Shown here one piece after another: positions 1-5,324 of a DNA stretch of 10,907 bases. The notes beneath the pieces were generated by a model that saw only the letters and a list, made by a program, of their open reading frames with translations, did no database searches and was not told the origin of the DNA. A program made the position numbers and the translations under genes. Source of the stretch: Leptolyngbya sp. SIO4C1. Lineage in GTDB: Bacteria; Cyanobacteriota; Cyanobacteriia; Phormidesmidales; Phormidesmidaceae. The DNA lies in assembly GCA_010671975.1 (NCBI GenBank), contig JAAHIA010000137.1, forward strand, positions 1 to 10,907, written 5' to 3'. How positions within the stretch are numbered: the first letter of the stretch is position 1; each line of letters starts with the position of its first letter.

Positions 1-84
1 CCGCTATTGCGAGAGCTGCAACGCCGGGCACCGGGCACTTACATCCTGGCTGTATTTACGCCGAGTTACCATCAGTCTCTGTAA
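1..84 (+). CDS. 3' end of an unidentified protein gene (partial)
   Basis: Frame 1 is open from the window edge to a TAA at 82-84 and encodes 27 residues ending in TYILAVFTPSYHQSL. The composition (Arg-rich helix-like start, then a hydrophobic strand) and codon use resemble real coding sequence, so this is probably the C-terminus of a gene that begins outside the window. The last 29 bases overlap the 3' end of the convergent - strand gene at 56-547. I do not recognise the family. With so few codons visible, a chance open frame is possible. Confidence 0.4.
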   Translation, partial: PLLRELQRRAPGTYILAVFTPSYHQSL

Positions 85-547
85 AATTTGACAAATCGTT
101 GTTGAGCATCTCGCTGTTGAGCCTTTCATTATTTAGCGTCTCATCCGACGCCTCTACTGGCGCCTCTAGACGATTGAGAAATTCAATTAGTTTCATGCGC
201 TGAATGTAAGGCCAGCCGCCATTGACCTCAATATCTCGCAGCAGCTGGTAGAGCCGCTGACGATTGGTGGGTAGCGACTCGCGAAACAGCGACTCGCGCA
301 CCGAATAGTGCAGCTTTTCTAGCAGCCGTAGCAACCCTAGTAGCGCGAGACTGTCTCCCTGACGCGCGGTGGCTGCTGTCTGTACTGCCTGCACCAGCGC
401 CTGCAAATCTTCAGAGAGCGGTTCATCAGAAAACTCAGATGAAAACCTACCTAGAAAAGGACGTAAATCGTGGCTGCTCATGTCGGTCGCGAAGAAACTT
501 GGCAGATCAGGCCGAATGTCGATTTTGATGCTGCGATATTGTGACAT
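56..547 (-). CDS. hypothetical protein, 163 aa
   Basis: I do not recognise this protein. It starts at ATG (complement of 545-547) and ends at TAA (complement of 56-58). No signal peptide or membrane segment is visible, so it is probably cytoplasmic. Residues about 45-130 look helical, with a leucine-rich stretch (LALLGLLRLLEKLHYSVRES, about 67-86) and a conserved-looking segment NGGWPYIQRMKLIEF (109-123). The tail (about 137-155) is low complexity, rich in Leu, Asn, Glu and Ser, with LNN/LNS repeats. It is transcribed divergently from psbO across about 230 bp and overlaps the apparent gene end at 1-84. Length and composition support a real gene; the function is unknown. Confidence 0.65.
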   Translation of the reverse strand: MSQYRSIKIDIRPDLPSFFATDMSSHDLRPFLGRFSSEFSDEPLSEDLQALVQAVQTAATARQGDSLALLGLLRLLEKLHYSVRESLFRESLPTNRQRLYQLLRDIEVNGGWPYIQRMKLIEFLNRLEAPVEASDETLNNERLNSEMLNNDLSNFTETDGNSA

Positions 548-767
548 TGCCCGTCAGCGGAAGCAAGCCGTTTACCGATTTGCCCGGATTGACCGTGAAA
601 GAGCGCGCATGGGCATGTAAAATGCTTACTTAAAGGTTCAGCCTGCCCACGAGTCGTTTCAAAGATTTAGACGGCCGCCTGGCTGATATGCTCAAGAGCC
701 CTGAACTTTAAATTTTTAAGTTTCTAAGCAACGGGCTAAGGCAGAGACTTTAATAATTTTGTTGTTT

Positions 768-777
768 GAGGTTGACC
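768..777 (+). promoter_or_regulatory. psbO ribosome binding site
   Basis: GAGG at 768-771 lies six bases before the ATG at 778. This favours ATG 778 over the in-frame TTG at 766, which would overlap the Shine-Dalgarno sequence and add only four residues before the signal peptide. Confidence 0.7.
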
Positions 778-1611
778 ATGAGGTATCGCGCTCTAGTTGG
801 TGTATTTCTAGCACTCTGCTTGGGAATTTTGACTGCATGTAGCAATGCCCCGAGTGCTAGCAGCAACGCCCCCCTAACGTATGATCAGATCAAAGATACG
901 GGACTGGCCAACAGCTGCCCAGAAATTTCCAGCACGCGGCGCGGCTCTATCGAGATTGAGCCCGGCAAAGAGTATCAAATCGTAGGGCTTTGCATGGAGC
1001 CAACGACCTACTTCGTCAAAGAGGAGCCCACCAACAAGCGCAAAGAAGCTGAGTTCATTACTGGCAAACCGCTAACGCGCTATACCTCCAGCCTTGATCA
1101 GGTTCGAGCTCGTCTAACCGCTGAGCCAAATGGCAGCCTGACCTTCCAAGAGCAAGATGGAATTGATTTCCAAGCCATTACCGTGCTGCTACCCGGCGGT
1201 GAGCAAATTCCTTTCCTGTTCACCGTCAAGGGACTGGTTGCGCATACACAAGCAGGGCTCAATGCAGTCAACTCTTCCACTGACTTTCTAGGGGAATACC
1301 GCGTACCTTCCTATCGGACCTCTAACTTCCTTGATCCGAAGGGTCGAGGTTTAGCAACCGGGTATGACACCGCTGTAGCGCTGCCCGCGCGCGGTGACAG
1401 CGAGGAACTCCGCCGTGAGAATATCAAGGGCTTTGATGTGGGTCAGGGCGAGATTGCGCTGCAGGTTGAAAAGGTTGACAGCGTCACAGGCGAAATCGCC
1501 GGCACATTTGAGTGCGATCAGCCCTCTGATACTGACATGGGAACGGCTGCACCGGCTGAAGTCAAGGTGCAGGGCATCTTCTACGCTCGGGTTGAGAGCT
1601 TAGAAGCTTAG
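778..1611 (+). CDS. psbO: photosystem II manganese-stabilising protein PsbO
   Basis: PsbO is the extrinsic 33-kDa lumenal subunit that stabilises the Mn4CaO5 cluster of photosystem II. The 277-residue product has the family hallmarks: LTYDQIKDTGLANSCPEI (about 33-50), KEEPTNKRKEAEF (81-93), DGIDFQAITVLLPGGEQIPF (128-146, all characteristic), STDFLGEYRVPSYRTSNFLDPKGRG (167-191) and QPSDTD (248-253). Cys47 and Cys72 match the conserved disulfide. Residues 1-20 form a signal peptide ending in a lipobox (LTA|C, Cys21), so the mature protein may be lipid-anchored; no obvious AxA signal peptidase I site is seen. A third cysteine, Cys246, lies in TFECDQPSD. The gene is monocistronic in appearance: a strong terminator follows, and upstream is about 230 bp shared with the divergent gene at 56-547, in which I found no clear -35/-10 pair. 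Identity is very secure. Confidence 0.97.
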   Translation: MRYRALVGVFLALCLGILTACSNAPSASSNAPLTYDQIKDTGLANSCPEISSTRRGSIEIEPGKEYQIVGLCMEPTTYFVKEEPTNKRKEAEFITGKPLTRYTSSLDQVRARLTAEPNGSLTFQEQDGIDFQAITVLLPGGEQIPFLFTVKGLVAHTQAGLNAVNSSTDFLGEYRVPSYRTSNFLDPKGRGLATGYDTAVALPARGDSEELRRENIKGFDVGQGEIALQVEKVDSVTGEIAGTFECDQPSDTDMGTAAPAEVKVQGIFYARVESLEA

Positions 1612-1636
1612 AGCCGACTGCCACCGACTCGATACC

Positions 1637-1761
1637 GTTCGGGTGAAGTCGCCTTTACCGACAAATTTTACCGAGGAAGCCATTGGCTTCCTCGGTTTTT
1701 TGTTAGCCAGACGGTCAGCCTTAACCGCTTCAAACTTTGAATTTCAAAGTTCGGGTGAAGT
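1637..1761 (+). repeat. 13-bp direct repeat around the psbO terminator
   Basis: GTTCGGGTGAAGT occurs exactly at 1637-1649 and again at 1749-1761, one copy on each side of the psbO terminator. The second copy supplies the 3' arm of the hairpin at 1728-1760. The function is unknown; it may be a small duplication or a binding site. Confidence 0.5.
1670..1701 (+). terminator. intrinsic terminator of psbO
   Basis: A perfect 11-bp stem, ACCGAGGAAGC (1670-1680) pairing with 1686-1696, closes a 5-base loop (CATTG). The T run at 1696-1701 follows directly. It lies about 60 bp after the psbO stop and has the form of a strong Rho-independent terminator, so psbO and sigF are probably separate units. Confidence 0.9.
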
Positions 1762-1770
1762 TTAACCGCT
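1721..1770. repeat. bulged hairpin between 9-bp direct repeats
   Basis: TTAACCGCT at 1721-1729 and 1762-1770 flank an inverted repeat. Inner arms AACTTTGAA (1733-1741) and TTCAAAGTT (1743-1751) are perfect complements around one base. Outer arms CTTCA (1728-1732) and TGAAG (1756-1760) continue the stem after a 4-base bulge CGGG (1752-1755). There is no T run, so it is not a terminator. Possibilities are an operator, an RNA structure or a small palindromic insertion; I cannot choose between them. Confidence 0.5.
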
Positions 1771-2020
1771 GTTACAAAAACTGATGTAGGACTCGGCAAA
1801 ACTTCGATTGCTTACTCCAGCAATACTGTATTACTTTAGACATAACTCATGTGAGTTCCTTCCCTGTAGACCCGCTTGACGTTGAATTTAGAGTTGATAG
1901 TCTTAGATACGCTGAGCTAGCCTCAGCTGTTTTCACCTGCGTCACTTAGAACAGCCTTGCGCAAAGGGGTGTGCTCAGTCTGCCAAGTGACCTTCGACGT
2001 TTAGTGAAAAGGGTTTCTGT

Positions 2021-2809
2021 ATGTCGTCTAACCCCAATCAAATCTTGAAAGGTCAAACGCTCGAGCTGCTGAGCACCTACCAAAAAACGCAGTCGCCAGA
2101 GCTACGCAATCGGCTAGTACAGCTCAATATCGGTTTAGTCAGACGCGAGGCACATCATTGGCTTTACCATTCCAACGAAACCTTCGACGACCTAATGCAG
2201 GTCGGCAGCCTAGGTCTGATTCGGGCGATTGAACGCTTCGATATTGCTAAGGGATACGCTTTTAGTTCGTTTGCTATTCCCTACATTCGCGGTGAGATTC
2301 AGCACTATTTGCGCGATAAAGGCGCTATTGTTCGAATTCCTAGGCGCTGGCAGGCGCTACAGCATCAGTCTGCTAAAGTGATCCGGCAGCTGCAGGAAAA
2401 CTTAGATCGCAAACCAACCGACTTTGAGGTCGCTCGCGAGCTTTCAATTACGGTTGCTGAATGGCAAGACGTTAAGTTGGCGAGCCGCAATCGCATGCTG
2501 CTCAGCCTAGATGCTCCCATTCAGGACGAAGAAAACGGCTCAGCTTCCCTCAGCGACTTGCTTCCCGATCCCAAATATCGCAGCTTTCAGCTGGCTCAAG
2601 AAGATCGAATTCGACTTCAGCAGGCGCTGTCTCAGCTTGAGCGGCGGACGCGCGAAGTTCTAGAGTTTGTATTTCTACAAGATTTGACTCAGAAAGAAAC
2701 CGCTGAGCGCCTAGGCATCAGCGCCGTGACCGTTTCACGACGGGTTAAAAGCGGCCTGAAGCACATGCGAGCCCTAATGAATGCTTCGGGCGTAGAGCCC
2801 CAGGCATAG
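2021..2809 (+). CDS. sigF: RNA polymerase sigma factor, group 3, SigF type
   Basis: This is an alternative sigma-70 family factor of 262 residues that directs RNA polymerase to a special promoter set. Region 2 (about 30-100) contains FDDLMQVGSLGLIRAIERFD (55-74) and FSSFAIPYIRGEIQHYLRDK (81-100), the core-binding and -10 recognition parts. Region 3 follows at about 105-180. Region 4 (about 195-252) ends in a helix-turn-helix, LTQKETAERLGISAVTVSRR (222-241). There is no region 1, and the length fits group 3 SigF/SigB-like factors, not group 1 or 2. In Synechocystis, SigF is needed for type IV pilus gene expression and motility. From memory, psbO and sigF are also neighbours in Nostoc/Anabaena, which supports the name. 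The start has AAAAGGG seven bases upstream. The downstream neighbour encodes a PilP-like lipoprotein, consistent with a pilus role, although it appears to have its own promoter. Confidence 0.85.
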   Translation: MSSNPNQILKGQTLELLSTYQKTQSPELRNRLVQLNIGLVRREAHHWLYHSNETFDDLMQVGSLGLIRAIERFDIAKGYAFSSFAIPYIRGEIQHYLRDKGAIVRIPRRWQALQHQSAKVIRQLQENLDRKPTDFEVARELSITVAEWQDVKLASRNRMLLSLDAPIQDEENGSASLSDLLPDPKYRSFQLAQEDRIRLQQALSQLERRTREVLEFVFLQDLTQKETAERLGISAVTVSRRVKSGLKHMRALMNASGVEPQA

Positions 2810-2904
2810 GATTTCGGGCCCTAGAATCCAGTTCCCCGACAATATTTAGCTTCTTTGCTAGATTGAGGGCACAGCGTTATTTCTTACAGATTTAGTCTAA
2901 TCTA

Positions 2905-2933
2905 TAGGCAATTACGCAAAACTACCCTATACT
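2905..2933 (+). promoter_or_regulatory. candidate promoter of the PilP-like lipoprotein gene
   Basis: TAGGCA (2905-2910) and TATACT (2928-2933) are separated by 17 bp, about 30 bp before the ATG at 2965. TATACT matches five of six bases of the -10 consensus, and TAGGCA matches four of six at -35. The first five bases, TAGGC, equal the -32 element reported for SigF-dependent promoters in Synechocystis, but the matching -12 element GGTAA is absent. A housekeeping-type promoter is the safer reading. Confidence 0.4.
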
Positions 2934-2951
2934 TTGCGAACGACAGCCCTT

Positions 2952-2957
2952 GGAGGA
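2952..2957 (+). promoter_or_regulatory. strong ribosome binding site that fixes the lipoprotein start
   Basis: GGAGGA lies seven bases before ATG 2965. The alternative in-frame TTG at 2950 would place the Shine-Dalgarno sequence inside the coding region, so ATG 2965 is the start. Confidence 0.8.
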
Positions 2958-2964
2958 AGAAAAA

Positions 2965-3861
2965 ATGCGGCGTCTACTTCTACTAATGCTGGCAATGGTT
3001 GGCGCTTTCTCGCTGAGTAGCTGCAATTTTTTCAATCGCGGTGGGGACACAGATGTTGCCGAGATTGAACCGGTTGAGCCTGAGGCTGAGGTCACGCCTG
3101 AGGAAAACACGCTTCCGCCCGTGCCTGCAGACTCAAACTTTGCCCCCCCAGCTGCTCCAGGCGCTGCAACGGTGGTTGCGCCTGAGCTGATTCGCTCAAC
3201 CAATCCCAATGAGCGGGCGATTGGGGTACAGCGAGGCCGCTCCAATCCGTTTGCGAGCCTACCCATTCCCCCCACGCCAGAGCCGGTTATTACCAGCGGC
3301 GGTGAGGCTGCCGGCGGTGGCGCTGGCGCGGCAGCAGCTCGTCCAGGCGGCGGTGGCGGCAGCAGCCCGGTGCGCTCGGCTGCTAATACAGCCCCACGCG
3401 GTACCGGCTCTGCTGGCGCGGCGGGCGCTACTCCCGTAGCGGCCACAGCACCGACGCCTGTACCCGGCGCTCAGCAGCCTGCCCAAGCGACCCCTGCGCC
3501 AATCAGTCCGCTGCCTGCTATTCCTCAGCCTGATATTGCTAGAGCAGTGCGAGTTTCGGGCGTAGTTCAGATCAACGGTTCTTCTTATGCCATTGTGCAA
3601 GTTCCCAACGAAGTGGAGCGCTACGTGCGAGCCGGTGAGAGAATTGCTAACGGTCGAGTGCTGGTGAAGCGGATTGATACGCGCTCTATCGAGCCGCGCG
3701 TTGTCCTAGAGCAGAACGGTATCGAAGTTGCTATGTCGGTGACGGGCGTGTCTGAAGTAGCGGCTGAGCCTGACCTGCCGCCGCCGACAGAGCAGTCACC
3801 GCAGGCTACTCTAACGTCTACTGGCGGCGATCTGCCCGTTCTTGAAGTGCCGGGTAGCTAG
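2965..3861 (+). CDS. predicted lipoprotein with PilP-like C-terminal domain
   Basis: The 298-residue product starts with a short charged N-terminus, a hydrophobic segment and a lipobox (LSSC, Cys20), so it should be exported and lipid-anchored. An acidic Pro-rich linker (about 30-66) follows, then a conserved-looking block with GRSNPFASL (91-99). Residues about 105-190 are low complexity (Gly/Ala/Pro), likely a flexible spacer. The C-terminal domain (about 194-262) contains VSGVVQINGSSYAIVQVP (197-214), RYVRAGERIANGRV (219-232) and VVLEQNGIEV (246-255). A PF-x-x-L motif followed by a small beta domain of this form resembles PilP/GspC-type pilus and secretion lipoproteins; this is inferred from pattern, not alignment. 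The position just after a SigF-type factor, which controls pili in Synechocystis, agrees. Another periplasmic scaffold role is possible. Confidence 0.75.
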   Translation: MRRLLLLMLAMVGAFSLSSCNFFNRGGDTDVAEIEPVEPEAEVTPEENTLPPVPADSNFAPPAAPGAATVVAPELIRSTNPNERAIGVQRGRSNPFASLPIPPTPEPVITSGGEAAGGGAGAAAARPGGGGGSSPVRSAANTAPRGTGSAGAAGATPVAATAPTPVPGAQQPAQATPAPISPLPAIPQPDIARAVRVSGVVQINGSSYAIVQVPNEVERYVRAGERIANGRVLVKRIDTRSIEPRVVLEQNGIEVAMSVTGVSEVAAEPDLPPPTEQSPQATLTSTGGDLPVLEVPGS

Positions 3862-3937
3862 CAGACGGCTAGACGGCTTCTTCCTCTTTATACGGGCTGC
3901 CTGCTCAAAGTTAACTACCCAACGCTGTTAAGGACTC

Positions 3938-3984
3938 AAGCGACCCCATCGGCTCTGTCGGTGGGGTTGTTGATTAGGTCGCTT
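3938..3984 (+). terminator. nested hairpin, possible terminator after the lipoprotein gene
   Basis: An inner stem pairs 3943-3951 (ACCCCATCG) with 3959-3967, nine pairs including one G-T, with a 7-base loop. Only a weak T-rich stretch (TTGTTGATT) follows. An outer perfect 8-bp match, AAGCGACC (3938-3945) with 3977-3984, shares three bases with the inner stem, so the full structures compete. It lies about 80 bp after the stop and 155 bp before psaE. Confidence 0.4.
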
Positions 3985-4000
3985 TACATCCTGTTTTGAG
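3983..4000 (+). promoter_or_regulatory. candidate HLR1 (RpaB-binding) site upstream of psaE
   Basis: HLR1 is a pair of 8-bp direct repeats (G/T)TTACA(T/A)(T/A) with a 2-bp spacer that binds RpaB and controls photosystem I genes by light in cyanobacteria. Here TTTACATC (3983-3990) matches seven of eight positions; GTTTTGAG (3993-4000) matches about half. If transcription starts near 4053, with TTAAAT (4042-4047) as the -10 box, the site lies at about -70 to -53, where HLR1 is found in photosystem I promoters. The weak second half keeps this tentative. Confidence 0.35.
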
Positions 4001-4052
4001 CGACGATACAGCCACGGTGGCAAGGGATTTAGCAACAATTCTTAAATAGAAA

Positions 4053-4120
4053 AAAGATGAGTTCTGCTCGACGGCAGTGTACGCTTGATAACGAATGACA
4101 CACATTAATAACTCATCTTT
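4053..4120 (+). promoter_or_regulatory. structured 5' leader of psaE
   Basis: AAAGATGAGTT (4053-4063) and AACTCATCTTT (4110-4120) are perfect 11-bp inverted repeats. The 46 bases between them include a small CTGC/GCAG hairpin (4064-4067 with 4074-4077). The 3' arm ends six bases before the purine-rich ribosome binding site (AGAGAGGA, 4126-4133). In RNA this would form a long closed stem just ahead of the translation start, a plausible stability or translation control element. Confidence 0.55.
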
Positions 4121-4138
4121 CAACAAGAGAGGATATTC

Positions 4139-4324
4139 ATGGTAAAGCGTGGTTCTAAAGTTCGGATCCTTCGCAAAGAATCTTACTGGTACAAGGATGT
4201 TGGCAAGGTTGCTTCTGTTGACCAAAGCGGCATTCGCTATCCGGTTGTAGTGCGATTTGAAAAGGTCAACTACTCCGGTATTAACACAAATAATTTTGCT
4301 GAGTCCGAGCTAGAAGAAGTCTAA
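4139..4324 (+). CDS. psaE: photosystem I reaction centre subunit IV, PsaE
   Basis: PsaE is a small stromal/cytoplasmic-side subunit with an SH3-like fold that helps dock ferredoxin and supports cyclic electron flow. The 61-residue product is nearly pure family consensus: VKRGSKVRILRKESYWYKDV (2-21), GKVASVDQSGIRYPVVVRF (22-40) and VNYSGINTNNFAESEL (43-58). It lacks the short charged C-terminal extension found in some homologues, so it is at the short end of the family. The ATG has GAGG six bases upstream. The leader is structured and a possible HLR1 site lies further up. Hairpins follow the stop, and mutM begins 139 bp downstream on the same strand; from memory, psaE and fpg are also adjacent in Synechococcus elongatus. 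Confidence 0.97.
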   Translation: MVKRGSKVRILRKESYWYKDVGKVASVDQSGIRYPVVVRFEKVNYSGINTNNFAESELEEV

Positions 4325-4332
4325 GAACATTT

Positions 4333-4379
4333 GCTATTGGTTGCTAACCAGTAGCAGCTGATAGTTTGCTAATATCAGC
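4333..4379 (+). other. two consecutive hairpins after psaE
   Basis: The first hairpin pairs 4333-4342 (GCTATTGGTT) with 4346-4355, ten pairs with one G-T and a 3-base loop. The second pairs GCTGATA (4357-4363) with TATCAGC (4373-4379) around nine bases. Neither is followed by a T run, so they are more likely 3' mRNA-stabilising structures or processing sites than terminators. Confidence 0.5.
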
Positions 4380-4431
4380 CTGCTATCAATCAAGGGGGCG
4401 GCAAAGAGGTGGTCTGGCTTGATAGGATAGA

Positions 4432-4453
4432 AGCGATGCGATCGCTATTTTTT
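4432..4453 (+). terminator. possible intrinsic terminator between psaE and mutM
   Basis: AGCGAT (4432-4437) and ATCGCT (4441-4446) form a 6-bp stem with loop GCG, followed by A and six Ts (4448-4453). The 3' half includes a HIP1 octamer (4438-4445), so the palindrome may be partly incidental. The T run ends only ten bases before the mutM start codon, so it might attenuate read-through from psaE into mutM. Confidence 0.45.
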
Positions 4454-4463
4454 CTATTAAGCT

Positions 4464-5324
4464 TTGCCTGAACTGCCTGAGGTAGAAACCGTTTGTCGGG
4501 GACTCAATCGAGCTACCCTCAACTATTCAATTCGGGGTGTTGACGTTCTGCTAGCGCGAACGGTTGCACACCCCGTTTCTGTCTCTGATTTCTGTGACGC
4601 GCTGACAGAAACGAGGATTCAGCAGTGGCAGCGGCGCGGTAAATATTTAATGGCCTCGCTAACGCGATCGCAGGCTGAGGCGGGCTGGCTAGGCGTCCAT
4701 TTGCGCATGACCGGGCAGCTGCTGTGGGTTGACCCTTCAGAGCCCGTATCGGCCCACTGTCGCGTTCGATTATTTTTAAAGAATCCGCTGTCAAATCACG
4801 AACGGGAGCTGCGCTTTGTCGATCAGCGCACCTTTGGCCGCCTGTGGTGGGTACCGCCGGGTGTTGCCCTAGAGACCGTGATGACGGGCTTACAAAAGCT
4901 TGGGCCTGAGCCCTTTGACAGTCAGTTTTCGCCGCGCTATCTGCATCAGGCGCTCAAGGGGCGACAGCGGCCAATCAAGACTGCGCTCCTCGATCAGTCC
5001 CTCGTCGCCGGCATTGGCAATATCTATGCGGATGAGGCCCTATTTTTGAGCGGCATCCGCCCCAAAACACTGTGCGCGCGGCTTGGCCCGTCGCGGATAA
5101 AGCGGCTGCATGCATCCGTACTGCAGGTTTTAAATACCAGCATCGAAGCTGGCGGCACCACCTTCAGCGACTTTCGCGACGTGCATGGGGTAAACGGCAA
5201 CTACGGCGGGGTCGCTTGGGTCTACGATCGCGAGGGCGCACCCTGTCGAGTCTGCGGGACACCAATCCAGCGGCTTAAGCTAGCCGGCCGCTCGGCACAC
5301 TACTGCCCTCACTGTCAGCACTGA
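4464..5324 (+). CDS. mutM: formamidopyrimidine-DNA glycosylase (Fpg/MutM)
   Basis: MutM excises oxidised purines such as 8-oxoguanine and FapyG and nicks the resulting abasic site. The 286-residue product starts PELPEVETV after the initiator; the N-terminal Pro is the catalytic nucleophile and Glu3 (counting Met) assists. Lys60 in RRGKYLM matches the conserved beta-loop lysine (Lys57 in E. coli). The H2TH motif is DQSLVAGIGNIYADEALF (177-194), and the intercalation loop region is QRTFGRLW (121-128). A C-terminal zinc finger has Cys261, Cys264, Cys281 and Cys284 with Arg276 at its tip. The start must be TTG 4464 because PELPE has to follow the first codon directly; no clear Shine-Dalgarno sequence precedes it. 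The gene lies downstream of psaE, and its last two codons begin a 15-bp tandem repeat. Confidence 0.96.
   Translation: MPELPEVETVCRGLNRATLNYSIRGVDVLLARTVAHPVSVSDFCDALTETRIQQWQRRGKYLMASLTRSQAEAGWLGVHLRMTGQLLWVDPSEPVSAHCRVRLFLKNPLSNHERELRFVDQRTFGRLWWVPPGVALETVMTGLQKLGPEPFDSQFSPRYLHQALKGRQRPIKTALLDQSLVAGIGNIYADEALFLSGIRPKTLCARLGPSRIKRLHASVLQVLNTSIEAGGTTFSDFRDVHGVNGNYGGVAWVYDREGAPCRVCGTPIQRLKLAGRSAHYCPHCQH

Larger units (their letters stand above)
1612..2020. other. 409-bp gap between psbO and sigF
   Basis: No gene is visible here. The gap holds the psbO terminator (1670-1701), the 13-bp direct repeat, and a bulged hairpin flanked by 9-bp direct repeats (1721-1770). The rest (1771-2020) is presumably the sigF promoter and leader. 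TTGACG at 1876-1881 could be a -35 box, but no good -10 box lies at 16-18 bp from it, so I do not call a promoter. AAAAGGG at 2007-2013 serves as the sigF ribosome binding site, seven bases before ATG 2021. Confidence 0.6.

Noticed and set aside
1876..1908. TTGACG as -35 box of a sigF promoter
   Set aside because: No -10 hexamer with more than three matches lies at 16-18 bp spacing.
2802..2830. Possible terminator after sigF (GGATT...AATCC around GGGCCC)
   Set aside because: The stem is only five pairs with mismatches inside and no T run follows.
2922..3446. Open - strand frame of 174 codons opposite the lipoprotein gene
   Set aside because: It is made of Ala/Gly/Pro repeats mirrored from the GC-rich spacer of the + strand gene, which has a good ribosome binding site and lipobox.
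4383..4425. CTATCAA/TTGATAG inverted repeat between psaE and mutM
   Set aside because: Seven pairs across a 29-base loop without a T run; weak compared with the neighbouring hairpins.
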